DNA of 64,000 nucleotides from Leucobacter sp. UCMA 4100 (GTDB lineage: Bacteria > Actinomycetota > Actinomycetes > Actinomycetales > Microbacteriaceae): contig NZ_JAFEUS010000002.1 of the NCBI RefSeq assembly GCF_027853335.1, forward strand, positions 2,092,514 through 2,156,513. Direction: 5' to 3'. This document shows, in pieces, positions 37,967-46,149 of this stretch. The translations under genes were made by a program, and so were the position numbers. Under the pieces are notes generated by a model. The model searched no databases. It saw only the letters and a program-made list of their open reading frames with translations, and was not told where the DNA came from. The number at the start of each line of letters is the position of its first letter. Within the stretch, counting starts at the first letter, position 1.

Positions 37967-39364
37967 ATGAACGATCAGCGCCCGATCCAAGTACACGTTA
38001 ACGCCCTGCGAAACACGTTTCGTGACGGAGTGACACGGCCGCTGTCGTGGCGCGAGGGGCAGCTTCGTGCGTTAGATCGAATGCTCGTTGAGTGCGAGGC
38101 CGAGATCGAGCAGGCACTCTTCGACGATCTCGGGAAGTCGCCGGTCGAATCACAGGTCGCCGAAATCGGGTTCTTGCGCACCGAGATTGCGTATGCGCTC
38201 AAGCACCTGCGCTCGTGGGCGGCGCCGAGCCGAGTCTCCGTGCCAGCGGTGGTCATGCCAGCGACCGCGTGGATCACCCCAGAGCCTCTCGGCACGGTTC
38301 TCGTGATTGCACCGTGGAATTACCCGCTCATGCTGGCCCTCTCGCCCGTCATCGGAGCGATCGCCGCGGGGAACTGCGTGGTCGTGAAGCCGAGTGAGCT
38401 TGCACCGAACACCTCAAAGGTGATTGCTGAGCGGCTCGTCACGTACCTTGACGTGCGGGCCGTGCGGGTCATCGAGGGCGGGGTCGAAGAGACGACCGAG
38501 CTGCTCGAGCACCGTTTCAACCACATCTTTTACACGGGTAACGGCAGGGTAGGGCGCATCATTGCGCGCGCTGCGGCCGAGCACCTCACGCCAACAACGC
38601 TCGAACTGGGCGGCAAATCACCCCTCTACATCGATGAAAGCGTGCCGTTGGCCGCTGCCGCAAAACGAATCGTCTGGGCAAAGTTTATGAACGCGGGCCA
38701 GACCTGCGTGGCTCCCGACTACGTACTCGGGTCGCGAGAAACCTTGGCCGCGCTCGAGCCGCACCTCGCCCGAGCGGTTGAACGAATGTACGGCACCGCG
38801 ATCCACGATAATCCTGATTTCGGGAGAATCGTGAGCGAACGGCATTGCGAACGGCTCATCGACTTTCTCGGCGATGGCAGGGTTGTGACGGGCGGCTCGT
38901 ATCGACTGAGCGATCGTTTCATTGCGCCCACCGTTCTTGCCGATGTTTCGCGCGATGCCCCGGTCATGCGCGAAGAGATTTTCGGCCCGATTCTGCCGCT
39001 CATCGAGGTGAGCGACCTCAGCGATGCCATTGACCTGGTGAACGAGGGCGACTCACCCCTCAGCGCCTACGTGTTCAGCACCGACCCCGAGACGCGCCAC
39101 CGGTGGGAGGCAGAGACCTCATCGGGAGCGCTCACCTTCGGCGCGCCAGTGCTGCACTTGACCGTTCCCGAACTGCCCTTCGGCGGTGTCGGCGAGAGCG
39201 GCATGGGGGCGTACCACGGCAAACGTTCGTTCGACCTCATGAGTCACGCGAAGCCGGTGCTCTCAAAACCGCTCAAACCAGACACCCTGGGCCCCACGAT
39301 CATGCCGCCCTTCACCGAAGCGAAAGAACGCATCGTGCGCGATGTGCTCGGCAAGCTGCGGTGA
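37967..39364 (+). CDS. Aldehyde dehydrogenase (class 3-like)
   Basis: This 465-residue NAD(P)-dependent enzyme oxidises aldehydes to acids. It has VIAPWNYPL, KPSELAPNTS, FYTGNGRVGRIIARAA, the general-base Glu in LELGGKSP, and the nucleophile C247 in NAGQTCVAPDYVL. The length and GQTCVAPDY motif fit the short ALDH3/coniferyl-aldehyde group. The ALDH3 membrane-anchor tail is absent. The substrate is unknown; it stands alone between unrelated genes. Confidence 0.93.
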   Translation: MNDQRPIQVHVNALRNTFRDGVTRPLSWREGQLRALDRMLVECEAEIEQALFDDLGKSPVESQVAEIGFLRTEIAYALKHLRSWAAPSRVSVPAVVMPATAWITPEPLGTVLVIAPWNYPLMLALSPVIGAIAAGNCVVVKPSELAPNTSKVIAERLVTYLDVRAVRVIEGGVEETTELLEHRFNHIFYTGNGRVGRIIARAAAEHLTPTTLELGGKSPLYIDESVPLAAAAKRIVWAKFMNAGQTCVAPDYVLGSRETLAALEPHLARAVERMYGTAIHDNPDFGRIVSERHCERLIDFLGDGRVVTGGSYRLSDRFIAPTVLADVSRDAPVMREEIFGPILPLIEVSDLSDAIDLVNEGDSPLSAYVFSTDPETRHRWEAETSSGALTFGAPVLHLTVPELPFGGVGESGMGAYHGKRSFDLMSHAKPVLSKPLKPDTLGPTIMPPFTEAKERIVRDVLGKLR

Positions 39365-39434
39365 ATGTTTCGGGAAAGCCCGAGAATTTGCTTTCAGGTG
39401 GGTGGGCCATGCCTCTCTTGCAGAACCCCATCGC

Positions 39435-39440
39435 TAGACT
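39435..39440 (+). promoter_or_regulatory. -10 box TAGACT, leaderless start of the AI-2E family gene
   Basis: TAGACT ends 6 nt before the GTG at 39447. Confidence 0.5.
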
Positions 39441-39446
39441 GAAATC

Positions 39447-40688
39447 GTGAATGTATCGACTCCGCAACCCGAACGCGATGACGCATCTGAGTATGTTCCG
39501 CTCGGCATGCGTATCGCCGCTTCCTGGGCGTGGCGTCTCATTATCATCGGTCTCGCGGTAGGTGCGCTCCTCTGGCTCATCGTTCAGGTGCGCATCGTCG
39601 TGATCCCCTTGCTCGTCTCCGTTCTGCTTGCCGCCCTGCTGCGGCCAATGGTCAACTGGGTGATGAAGATCGGGCTGCCCAAAGGCGTCGGAGTGCTCGC
39701 AGCCCTCCTCACCCTGCTCTTCTCAGTCTCATTTCTTGCCTATCTCGTGTTCACCCGCTTCCAGAGTGGGTTCGGTGGGCTCAAGTACGCGACCATTAAG
39801 GCGGTGAACCAGCTCTCGTCATGGCTTGAGAACGGTGCCTTCGGCATCAGTTTCTCGTCAGACAGCCTGCGTGACCTTTTCGATCAGGGCATGAAGCTGC
39901 TGAGCGTCGACAATATGGTGTTGTGGACGGGGGCGCTTGAAATCGGTACGAGCGTCGGGCAGTTCCTCATGGGTATGCTCCTGTGCCTCTTCGCCACGCT
40001 CTTTTTGCTTATCGACGGCGAACGCATCTGGATGTGGGTGCTCGGCTTCCTGCCGGCACGCGCGCATGCTGGCGCACACGCCGCGGGTAAGGCCGGCTGG
40101 GAATCGACGGGCCAGTACGTGCGCGTGCAGATCTTTGTGGCCTTTGTCGACGCGCTCGGCATCGGCATCGGCGCCGCGATTCTCGGCCTGCCTCTGGTCG
40201 TGCCGCTCTCGATTCTCGTGTTCCTCGCCTCGTTCATCCCCTTCCTCGGCGCAATCCTTACGGGTATGCTCGCGACCTTTGTCGCGCTCGTGTATGCGGG
40301 CCCTGGTATCGCGCTCATCATGCTGCTCATCGTCGTCCTGGTCAACCAGATCGAGGGTCACGTGCTACAGCCTCTCGTGATGGGCAATGCGGTGCGTGTG
40401 CACCCGCTCGGAGTCGTGGTCGGTGTGACGACGGGCGCCCTCGTCGCCGGTATTCCAGGCGCGCTCTTCGCGGTGCCGATTATCGCCGCGCTGAACGCCA
40501 TGGTGAACACGCTCGTCGAGGGCAAGTGGCGAGGCGACCCAGACCCCGTGGCGCTCTTTCACGCAGAGCACGCCGCGAAACAAGACCTCAAGGTGCAGAC
40601 GAAGCTGCGCAACAAGGTCATGAAGCAGTTGCAAAAGAAGCCCAGGCCGAAACCTGAGCCTACGGCCGAACCGAAGGAACAAGAATGA
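39447..40688 (+). CDS. AI-2E transporter-family (PerM-like) permease
   Basis: This 413-residue protein has about eight membrane segments with the family landmarks LLRPMVNW, FIPFLGAILTGMLA, NQIEGHVLQPLVMG and HPLGVVVGVTTGALVAGIPGALFAVP. The family covers the AI-2 exporter TqsA and sodium-proton antiporters; which applies is unknown. The last 40 residues are Lys/Pro-rich and cytoplasmic. The ilvA gene overlaps its stop codon by four bases. Confidence 0.9.
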   Translation: MNVSTPQPERDDASEYVPLGMRIAASWAWRLIIIGLAVGALLWLIVQVRIVVIPLLVSVLLAALLRPMVNWVMKIGLPKGVGVLAALLTLLFSVSFLAYLVFTRFQSGFGGLKYATIKAVNQLSSWLENGAFGISFSSDSLRDLFDQGMKLLSVDNMVLWTGALEIGTSVGQFLMGMLLCLFATLFLLIDGERIWMWVLGFLPARAHAGAHAAGKAGWESTGQYVRVQIFVAFVDALGIGIGAAILGLPLVVPLSILVFLASFIPFLGAILTGMLATFVALVYAGPGIALIMLLIVVLVNQIEGHVLQPLVMGNAVRVHPLGVVVGVTTGALVAGIPGALFAVPIIAALNAMVNTLVEGKWRGDPDPVALFHAEHAAKQDLKVQTKLRNKVMKQLQKKPRPKPEPTAEPKEQE

Positions 40689-41923
40689 CCGTGTGGAGCC
40701 CCACACTTGCAGAGTTCGAAGAAGCTCTTGAAGTAGTACACCAGGTAACCCAGCCGACGCCGCTCGAATCGTCGCGGTACCTCGCCGAGGTGCTCGAGGT
40801 GCCGCGCGTCTTCATGAAGTGTGAGAACCTTCAGCGAACCGGGGCCTACAAGATTCGTGGCGCCTACAACAAGCTCTCGCAGCTTTCGGCAGAGGAGCGA
40901 GCACGCGGCGTGGTCGCCGCTTCTGCCGGTAACCACGCGCAGGGCGTCGCCTTCGCTGCACGAGAGCTCGGCATTAAAGCGACGATCTTCACTCCGCTGG
41001 GTGTGGCTCTGCCGAAGCTGCAGGCCACGAGAAGCTACGGGGCTGAGGTCGTACTGCAGGGCACCGATGTTGAGGCGGCGCTGAAAGCGGCGAAGGAATT
41101 CTCAGAGACGACTGGCGCGCTCTTTATTCCTCCCTTCGACGACAAAGACATCATTACGGGCCAGGGAACGATTGCCCTCGAAGTGCTCGAGGTCGAGCCC
41201 GACATCGAAACGCTCATCGTGCCGATCGGAGGCGGCGGGCTCATTTCTGGCGTTGCCGCGGCCGCGAAGCAGTGGGCGGCCCGCGAGGGCAAGACGATGC
41301 GCGTGATCGGTGTGCAGGCCGAGACGACCGCCGCATTCCTCCCGGCACTCAGCGCAGGTGAGCCAGTCACGATCAAGGCAACGCCCACGATCGCCGATGG
41401 CATTGCCGTCGCGCGGGCCGGCATGCTGAACTACGGTGTCGTGGCGCAGTACGTCGACGAGATCGTGACGGTGTCAGACGACGACATTGCGCGAGCCATT
41501 CTCATTCTGCTTGAGCGGGCGAAGATGGTCGTTGAGCCGGCCGGTGCCGCAGCCGTTGCCGCAATTCTCGCGGGCAAGGTGAAGGCAGTTGGTCAGACCG
41601 CGGTGGTGCTCTCTGGCGGCAACATTGACCCGATCCTGCTGCAGCGCGTCATCGGGCACGGCCTCGCCGCAGCCTCGCGGTACCAGAAGCTTCGTATTCT
41701 CTTGCCAGACCGCCCGGGCGAGCTCGTACGCACCGCGCAGATCGTTGCCGCAAACGACGCCAACGTTATCGAGGTGCTACACACGCGGCACGGGACGGGG
41801 CTGCCCATTAGCGATGTCGAGCTTGAACTGCACATCGAAACGCGCGGCCGTGAACACGGTGAGGCCGTCGTTGCGGCGCTCAGCGCCGACGGTTACGAGG
41901 TGCGCCTCGAAGACCGTTACTAG
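40685..41923 (+). CDS. ilvA: Threonine ammonia-lyase (threonine deaminase)
   Basis: This 412-residue PLP enzyme has the cofactor lysine K56 in GAYKIRGAYNK, SAGNHAQGVAFA, the glycine loop PIGGGGLISG, and a C-terminal ACT domain (LRILLPDRPGELVRTAQIVAANDANVIEVLHTR). It converts threonine to 2-oxobutyrate. The single ACT-type regulatory domain resembles short threonine dehydratases and not the long E. coli IlvA, so both biosynthetic and catabolic roles are possible. It is coupled to the permease gene before it. Confidence 0.92.
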   Translation: MTVWSPTLAEFEEALEVVHQVTQPTPLESSRYLAEVLEVPRVFMKCENLQRTGAYKIRGAYNKLSQLSAEERARGVVAASAGNHAQGVAFAARELGIKATIFTPLGVALPKLQATRSYGAEVVLQGTDVEAALKAAKEFSETTGALFIPPFDDKDIITGQGTIALEVLEVEPDIETLIVPIGGGGLISGVAAAAKQWAAREGKTMRVIGVQAETTAAFLPALSAGEPVTIKATPTIADGIAVARAGMLNYGVVAQYVDEIVTVSDDDIARAILILLERAKMVVEPAGAAAVAAILAGKVKAVGQTAVVLSGGNIDPILLQRVIGHGLAAASRYQKLRILLPDRPGELVRTAQIVAANDANVIEVLHTRHGTGLPISDVELELHIETRGREHGEAVVAALSADGYEVRLEDRY

Positions 41924-42014
41924 CATCAAGATCGTTATGAAGCGCACCTGATAATCTCGATAGGGTGTATACATTGCAGCGCGAATGCGCTGCTTCACGT
42001 CCGAAAGGAACACG

Positions 42015-42527
42015 ATGTCGTCGACACCCAGCGCAAACTGGCTCACCCAAGAGTCATACAACCGACTTTCTGCTGAGCTCGAAAACCTCAAGACGAACGG
42101 GCGCAAAGAAATTGCGAAGCGCATTGAAGAGGCACGCGAAGAGGGCGACCTGAAAGAGAACGGCGGCTACCACGCTGCGAAAGATGAGCAGGGCATGATG
42201 GAAGCGCGCATTCGCGACCTCGAAGAGAAGCTCAAGAATGTTGAGGTTCGCGAGGCCCCTCAGAGCAAGGGCATCGTTGAGCTCGGCACCGTCATCACCG
42301 CCAACATCTTCGGCGACGAAGAGACCTTCTTGCTCGCGAACCGCGAGTTCGAGCAGGGCACCGGCGACCTCGACGTGTACAGCGGCGACCTCGACGTGTA
42401 CAGCGGCGACAGCATGCTCGGCGCCGCCATTCTCGGCCTGAAAATCGGCGAGAAGACCTCGTATGTCGCGCCCAACGGAAAAGACATTCCCGTCGAGATC
42501 ATCGCGGTTAACACCTACGAGGGTTAG
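42015..42527 (+). CDS. greA: Transcription elongation factor GreA with internal duplication
   Basis: This 170-residue protein rescues backtracked RNA polymerase. It has the N-terminal coiled coil with GDLKENGGYHAAKDEQGMMEARI (acidic tip) and the C-terminal FKBP-like domain (GAAILGLKIGEKTSYVAPNGKDIPVEI). A seven-residue segment GDLDVYS is present twice in tandem, before GDSMLG, where normal GreA has one copy; the 21-nt units at 42363-42383 and 42384-42404 are identical. The ATG follows GAAAGGAA. Confidence 0.95.
   Translation: MSSTPSANWLTQESYNRLSAELENLKTNGRKEIAKRIEEAREEGDLKENGGYHAAKDEQGMMEARIRDLEEKLKNVEVREAPQSKGIVELGTVITANIFGDEETFLLANREFEQGTGDLDVYSGDLDVYSGDSMLGAAILGLKIGEKTSYVAPNGKDIPVEIIAVNTYEG
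42363..42404 (+). repeat. 21-nt perfect tandem duplication inside greA
   Basis: Two identical in-frame 21-nt units encode GDLDVYS; the next six bases (GGCGAC) repeat the start of the unit again. Confidence 0.98.
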
Positions 42528-42533
42528 GTGTGA

Positions 42534-42570
42534 GTCCCGAGGTGGGTGGCTCTCGCCGCTCCCTCGGGAC
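42534..42570 (+). terminator. Hairpin after greA
   Basis: GTCCCGAGG pairs with CCTCGGGAC, 6 nt after the stop codon, without a T-run. It may act for the convergent DUF4307 gene too. Confidence 0.5.
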
Positions 42571-42644
42571 CGCTCCCGCGCATCACGCAGCGGCTTATAT
42601 TGTTGCGGATCGCGCCGGCTACCAGCCCGCGCCCGCCAGAAAGC

Positions 42645-43091
42645 CTAGCGCTCGTCGTTCGGCTGGATCCAGCAGTCTTTCACGGTGATCGTCGTCGGCC
42701 GGTTGTGCGTGCGTACTTCTTGCACCATGATTCGGGTGCGCTCGTCAGAACGGGGGAGCTCAACGAGCTGCGAACCCACGACGGCGTAACTCGGGTTGAG
42801 TGCCTCAACCTGGCACACGACTTCGTGCTGCACGGGGGCCGTGACCTCGAAGGTCAGCGAAGCTTTCGTGTCTGAATCATCGAGAGTGTGGGCGATGTCG
42901 CGAAATTCGATCGAAGTATCGCTGGTTGGGAGCCCGCCGAAGGCGAGGAAAGCGATTCCGGCGAGAACGAGCACGCCGGCAAAAACACCGCCGATCCACA
43001 GATCAAGCCGCTTCTTGCGGGTCTTGCCGTACCGGTCTGACACCTGAGGAGGAGCGTTGTGAACCACAGGATCCTTTCCAAACAACCACAT
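42645..43091 (-). CDS. DUF4307 membrane protein
   Basis: This protein of about 148 residues starts SDRYGKTRKKRL before one membrane segment (about residues 31-51), then an extracytoplasmic beta-rich domain containing VCQVEALNPSYAVVGSQLVELP and VKDCW, the DUF4307 pattern. The function is unknown. It lies between greA and mca, as its homologue (Rv1081c) does in M. tuberculosis. The ATG at 43089-43091 is chosen because a longer start would overlap mca. Confidence 0.8.
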   Translation of the reverse strand: MWLFGKDPVVHNAPPQVSDRYGKTRKKRLDLWIGGVFAGVLVLAGIAFLAFGGLPTSDTSIEFRDIAHTLDDSDTKASLTFEVTAPVQHEVVCQVEALNPSYAVVGSQLVELPRSDERTRIMVQEVRTHNRPTTITVKDCWIQPNDER

Positions 43092-43155
43092 AGACTGTTG
43101 ATGTTGCCAGGTTAGTCGACCAGGCGAAAAGAAAGATGAGAGGAGTCGTCGGCTC

Positions 43156-44028
43156 ATGGCCTTGCGATTGATGGCGGTGCACGCTCACCCTGACGACGAG
43201 TCGAGCAAGGGAGCGGCAACCTACGCGCATTACCTGAATCAGGGCGCAGAGGTCATGGTTGTGAGCTGCACCGGCGGCGAACGCGGTGACATACTCAACG
43301 AGCTTGCGGCGAGACATCCGAAGAGTGGCTTCGACCTCGCGGGGCAGCGACGCGAAGAGATGGCCAACGCGACCCGCATCATTGGTTTTGAACACCGCTG
43401 GCTGGGGTACGAAGATTCGGGCTACGTTCCCGAGGGAGACCCCGTGCCCCCGAATTCTTTCGGCAATATTCCCATCGAGGTCTCGGCAGAGCCGCTGGTA
43501 GCCCTCATTCGCGAGTTCAAGCCGCACGTCATCGTGACCTACAACGAGCGCGGCGGCTACCCCCACGCCGACCATATTCGGTGCCACGAGATCTCGTATC
43601 GGGCTTGGCAGGTCGCAGGCGATCCCACGGTGTACCCCGAGGCTGGCGAGGCTTGGCAGCCGCTGAAGCTCTACTACGAAGAGATCTTTAACCTGAATCG
43701 GGCCGAACGCGTACTTGAAGTGGTGCGCGAGCGAGAGCCCGAGTCTGCACTCGTCGAGATGCTCAATGGCTACGTCGAGCGCGTGAAAGATCGTCCGGTC
43801 TCACACACCACGAGCGTGAACGTTGGTGGCTTTTTCGAAAACCGCGATGAAGCCCTGCGCGCCCACGCGTCGCAGGTTGAGCCCGACCACCCATTTTTCT
43901 TCTGGCCAAACGACCTGCTGCGTGAGGCATGGCCATTCGAAGACTACCGGCTCGCTGAGAGCCGTGTTGAAACGCAGATGCCTGAAGACGACCTCTTCGC
44001 GGGCATCGAAGAATCGTCACATCTCTAA
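43156..44028 (+). CDS. mca: Mycothiol S-conjugate amidase
   Basis: This 290-residue zinc hydrolase of the LmbE/PIG-L family has the metal motif AVHAHPDDESSKG, CTGGERGD, and the C-terminal-side PHADHIRCHE histidine. It splits mycothiol-drug conjugates into mercapturic acid and GlcN-Ins. Length and the SSKGAATYAHYL segment fit Mca and not the deacetylase MshB. GAGAGGAG precedes the start. The small membrane gene downstream is also found next to mca in M. tuberculosis. Confidence 0.95.
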   Translation: MALRLMAVHAHPDDESSKGAATYAHYLNQGAEVMVVSCTGGERGDILNELAARHPKSGFDLAGQRREEMANATRIIGFEHRWLGYEDSGYVPEGDPVPPNSFGNIPIEVSAEPLVALIREFKPHVIVTYNERGGYPHADHIRCHEISYRAWQVAGDPTVYPEAGEAWQPLKLYYEEIFNLNRAERVLEVVREREPESALVEMLNGYVERVKDRPVSHTTSVNVGGFFENRDEALRAHASQVEPDHPFFFWPNDLLREAWPFEDYRLAESRVETQMPEDDLFAGIEESSHL

Positions 44029-44056
44029 CAGGCTAAGGCCCTGAAAGGTATCTCGC

Positions 44057-44362
44057 ATGTTTGCTGAACTCACTGCCCTCTCGATTCGCTTTGCTGACGA
44101 GTCGAGCGTGACTGACATCAACCCTGATGACGTGACGCCGGGCATCGTTGGCTTTGCGTTTACGCTCGCCATTGCAGTCGCCGTGATTTTCATTGGCGTT
44201 GACATGTACCGCCGCATTCGACGCATGCAATACCGCGAAGAGGTGCGAGCAGAGATCGCCGACGAGCTTGCTGGCGAAGAAGCCGGTGCGCAGGGTGTGG
44301 CTGCCCCCGAAGGTGTAGACGAAGCTCAGGGCGGATCGGAAGAAGCACCGAAAGCCGAGTAG
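44057..44362 (+). CDS. Small single-pass membrane protein downstream of mca
   Basis: This 101-residue protein has one membrane helix (about residues 29-49), a basic stop-transfer RRIRRMQYREE, then an acidic, Ala/Gly/Glu-rich tail. It lies 28 nt after mca with GAAAGG upstream. No function is known. Confidence 0.75.
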   Translation: MFAELTALSIRFADESSVTDINPDDVTPGIVGFAFTLAIAVAVIFIGVDMYRRIRRMQYREEVRAEIADELAGEEAGAQGVAAPEGVDEAQGGSEEAPKAE

Positions 44363-44383
44363 GGCTCCTGCCGAAGCCCGTCG

Positions 44384-45070
44384 CTACCGCAGGTACACGG
44401 GCGAGAGCACCGAGAGCAGTGCCGCTGCCCAGTGGCAGAAAAAGGCGAGCACCGTGAACGAGTGAAAGATCTCGTGAAAGCCAAAATTCTTTGGCGAAGG
44501 GTTGGGCCACTTGAAGGCATACACGATCGCGCCGAGCGTGTAGAGCAGGCCGCCGATCACCACGAGAATCATCGCTGCGAAGCTACCTTCTGCGATGTCC
44601 TTGAGGTAGAACACCGCTGCCCAGCCGAGGGCGATGTACAGCGGCACGTAGATCCACCGCGGGGCATTGAGCCAGAACATGCGAAACAGTACGCCGACGA
44701 TAGCGCCACTCCAGACAGCGATGAGGAGCACCTTCGCCTTGTCGAGCGGCAGTGTGCCGAGCGCGAGCGGCGTGTAGGTGCCCGCGATAAGTAGGAAGAT
44801 GTTGGCGTGGTCGAAGCGCCGCATCATGGCGTAGTTCTTAGGGCTCCAGTTCACGCGGTGGTAGAGCGCCGAGACACCGAAGAGCAGCAGACTCGTGGCG
44901 AAGTAGACGGCCGCGCCCCACTTCGCGATGGGCCCTTTTGCAAGAATCACGAGCACGATGCCGCCAACGAGCGCGATGGGCACCGTGCCGAGATGCAGCC
45001 ACCCGCGCAGCAGGGGCTTGATGACCGTGGGAACGGTGAATGAGTGCTTGTCTGCGTCAGCCTGCGTCAT
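44384..45070 (-). CDS. Haemolysin III-family (TrhA/YqfA) membrane protein
   Basis: This 228-residue protein with seven hydrophobic segments has SALYHRVNWSP, RRFDHANIFLLIAGTYTPLAL and FGFHEIFHSFTVLAFFCHW, the conserved His/Asp/Ser motifs of the PAQR/haemolysin III family. Bacterial members affect membrane fluidity (TrhA in E. coli); haemolytic activity is doubtful. The ATG at 45068-45070 has TACACT 7 nt upstream; the long upstream extension is not credible. Confidence 0.92.
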   Translation of the reverse strand: MTQADADKHSFTVPTVIKPLLRGWLHLGTVPIALVGGIVLVILAKGPIAKWGAAVYFATSLLLFGVSALYHRVNWSPKNYAMMRRFDHANIFLLIAGTYTPLALGTLPLDKAKVLLIAVWSGAIVGVLFRMFWLNAPRWIYVPLYIALGWAAVFYLKDIAEGSFAAMILVVIGGLLYTLGAIVYAFKWPNPSPKNFGFHEIFHSFTVLAFFCHWAAALLSVLSPVYLR

Positions 45071-45077
45071 ACGAAAC

Positions 45078-45083
45078 AGTGTA
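45078..45083 (-). promoter_or_regulatory. -10 box TACACT, leaderless start of the TrhA gene
   Basis: TACACT (minus strand) ends 7 nt before the ATG. Confidence 0.5.
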
Positions 45084-45163
45084 GTGAGTGCACAGATTTG
45101 CTCGGGCATATATGTAGGGTGTGCATGAGGAAGGTCGTGCGGGCGATACCGATGAAGGCCGGG

Positions 45164-45169
45164 TAATAT
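45164..45169 (+). promoter_or_regulatory. -10 box TAATAT, leaderless start of the prenyl transferase
   Basis: TAATAT ends 6 nt before the GTG at 45176; this is the closest match to consensus in the set. Confidence 0.55.
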
Positions 45170-45175
45170 AGGCAT

Positions 45176-45964
45176 GTGAGAGGTGAAAAGCGACGAGCAG
45201 AGGCCAATGGCCTGCTGTACCGCATCTATGAGCAGCGCCTCAGACGTGAGATCGACCCCGAGCGGGTGCCTGGCCACATCGCAATGATCGTTGACGGGAA
45301 CAGGCGCTGGGCCAAGCAACGGCTCATGGAGCGTGCCTCGTATGGTCACCGCGCTGGTGCCAAGAAAGTGCCCGAGTTTCTCGGGTGGTGCGAGGAGTTT
45401 GGCGTCAAAGTGGTGACGCTGTATTTACTCTCAGCAGATAACTTGACGAACCGAGAAGGTGGGGAGCTCGACGATCTCTTCGACATCATCGCCGATCTTG
45501 CCGGTGAGCTTGTCTCGCACGAAAACTGGCGAGTGCAGCACGTTGGCTCAACGCAGAGCCTGCCAGAGAACCTGAAGACGGCACTGCACCTCGCCGAAGA
45601 GACGAGTCGCGGCCGCGACGGCCTGCATATCAACCTCGCTGTTGGTTACGGCGGCCGAAGCGAGATCATCGAGGCTGTGCGCCAGGTGGTTGAACGCCAC
45701 AGGGCCGAGGGCGGCACGCTCGAATCGCTCGCTGAGGTGATTCGCCCTGAAACGATCGGCGAAAACCTCTGGACAAAGGGCCAGCCAGACCCCGACCTCA
45801 TGATTCGCACCTCAGGCGAGCAACGCCTCAGCGACTTCATGATCTGGCAGTCGGCGCACTCTGAGTTTTACTTTGTCGAGGCGCTCTACCCAGACCTGCG
45901 TGAGGTTGATTTCCTGCGTGCCCTGCGCGACTACTCGAAGCGTTCGCGCCGATTCGGCGCTTAG
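45176..45964 (+). CDS. uppS: cis-Isoprenyl transferase (polyprenyl diphosphate synthase)
   Basis: This 262-residue protein has the cis-prenyltransferase motifs HIAMIVDGNRRWA (catalytic D40), YGHRAGAKK, LYLLSADN and DLMIRTSGEQRLSDFMIWQSAHSEFYF. It chains isopentenyl units in cis for lipid carriers of wall synthesis. The neighbourhood (TrhA, mca) matches Rv1086, the Z-farnesyl diphosphate synthase of M. tuberculosis, so the product may be short. No ribosome-binding site is seen, in line with leaderless translation. Confidence 0.92.
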   Translation: MRGEKRRAEANGLLYRIYEQRLRREIDPERVPGHIAMIVDGNRRWAKQRLMERASYGHRAGAKKVPEFLGWCEEFGVKVVTLYLLSADNLTNREGGELDDLFDIIADLAGELVSHENWRVQHVGSTQSLPENLKTALHLAEETSRGRDGLHINLAVGYGGRSEIIEAVRQVVERHRAEGGTLESLAEVIRPETIGENLWTKGQPDPDLMIRTSGEQRLSDFMIWQSAHSEFYFVEALYPDLREVDFLRALRDYSKRSRRFGA

Positions 45965-46055
45965 CCAGGTAGACGGCGGCTGAACAGCCCAAGAACTTCC
46001 CGTGACATTGCTCATGTTTCCCGTGCGCCGAGGCAGCGCGGCTTATCGTTAGAGC

Positions 46056-46106
46056 ATCGAGTACGGTACTCGATCGAGGCGACCAGAGTCCCTCGAAACA
46101 CTGGTC
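46056..46106 (+). other. Inverted repeats upstream of phoH
   Basis: ATCGAGTA CGG TACTCGAT (46056-46074) is a perfect palindrome. GACCAG/CTGGTC (46081-46106) is a second inverted repeat. Both lie in the 185-nt gap before phoH. They may be an operator and/or leader hairpins. Confidence 0.55.
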
Positions 46107-46149
46107 GTCTTGTATATCGGGTTTGAGACCCGGGGCAGGAGACACCGTC

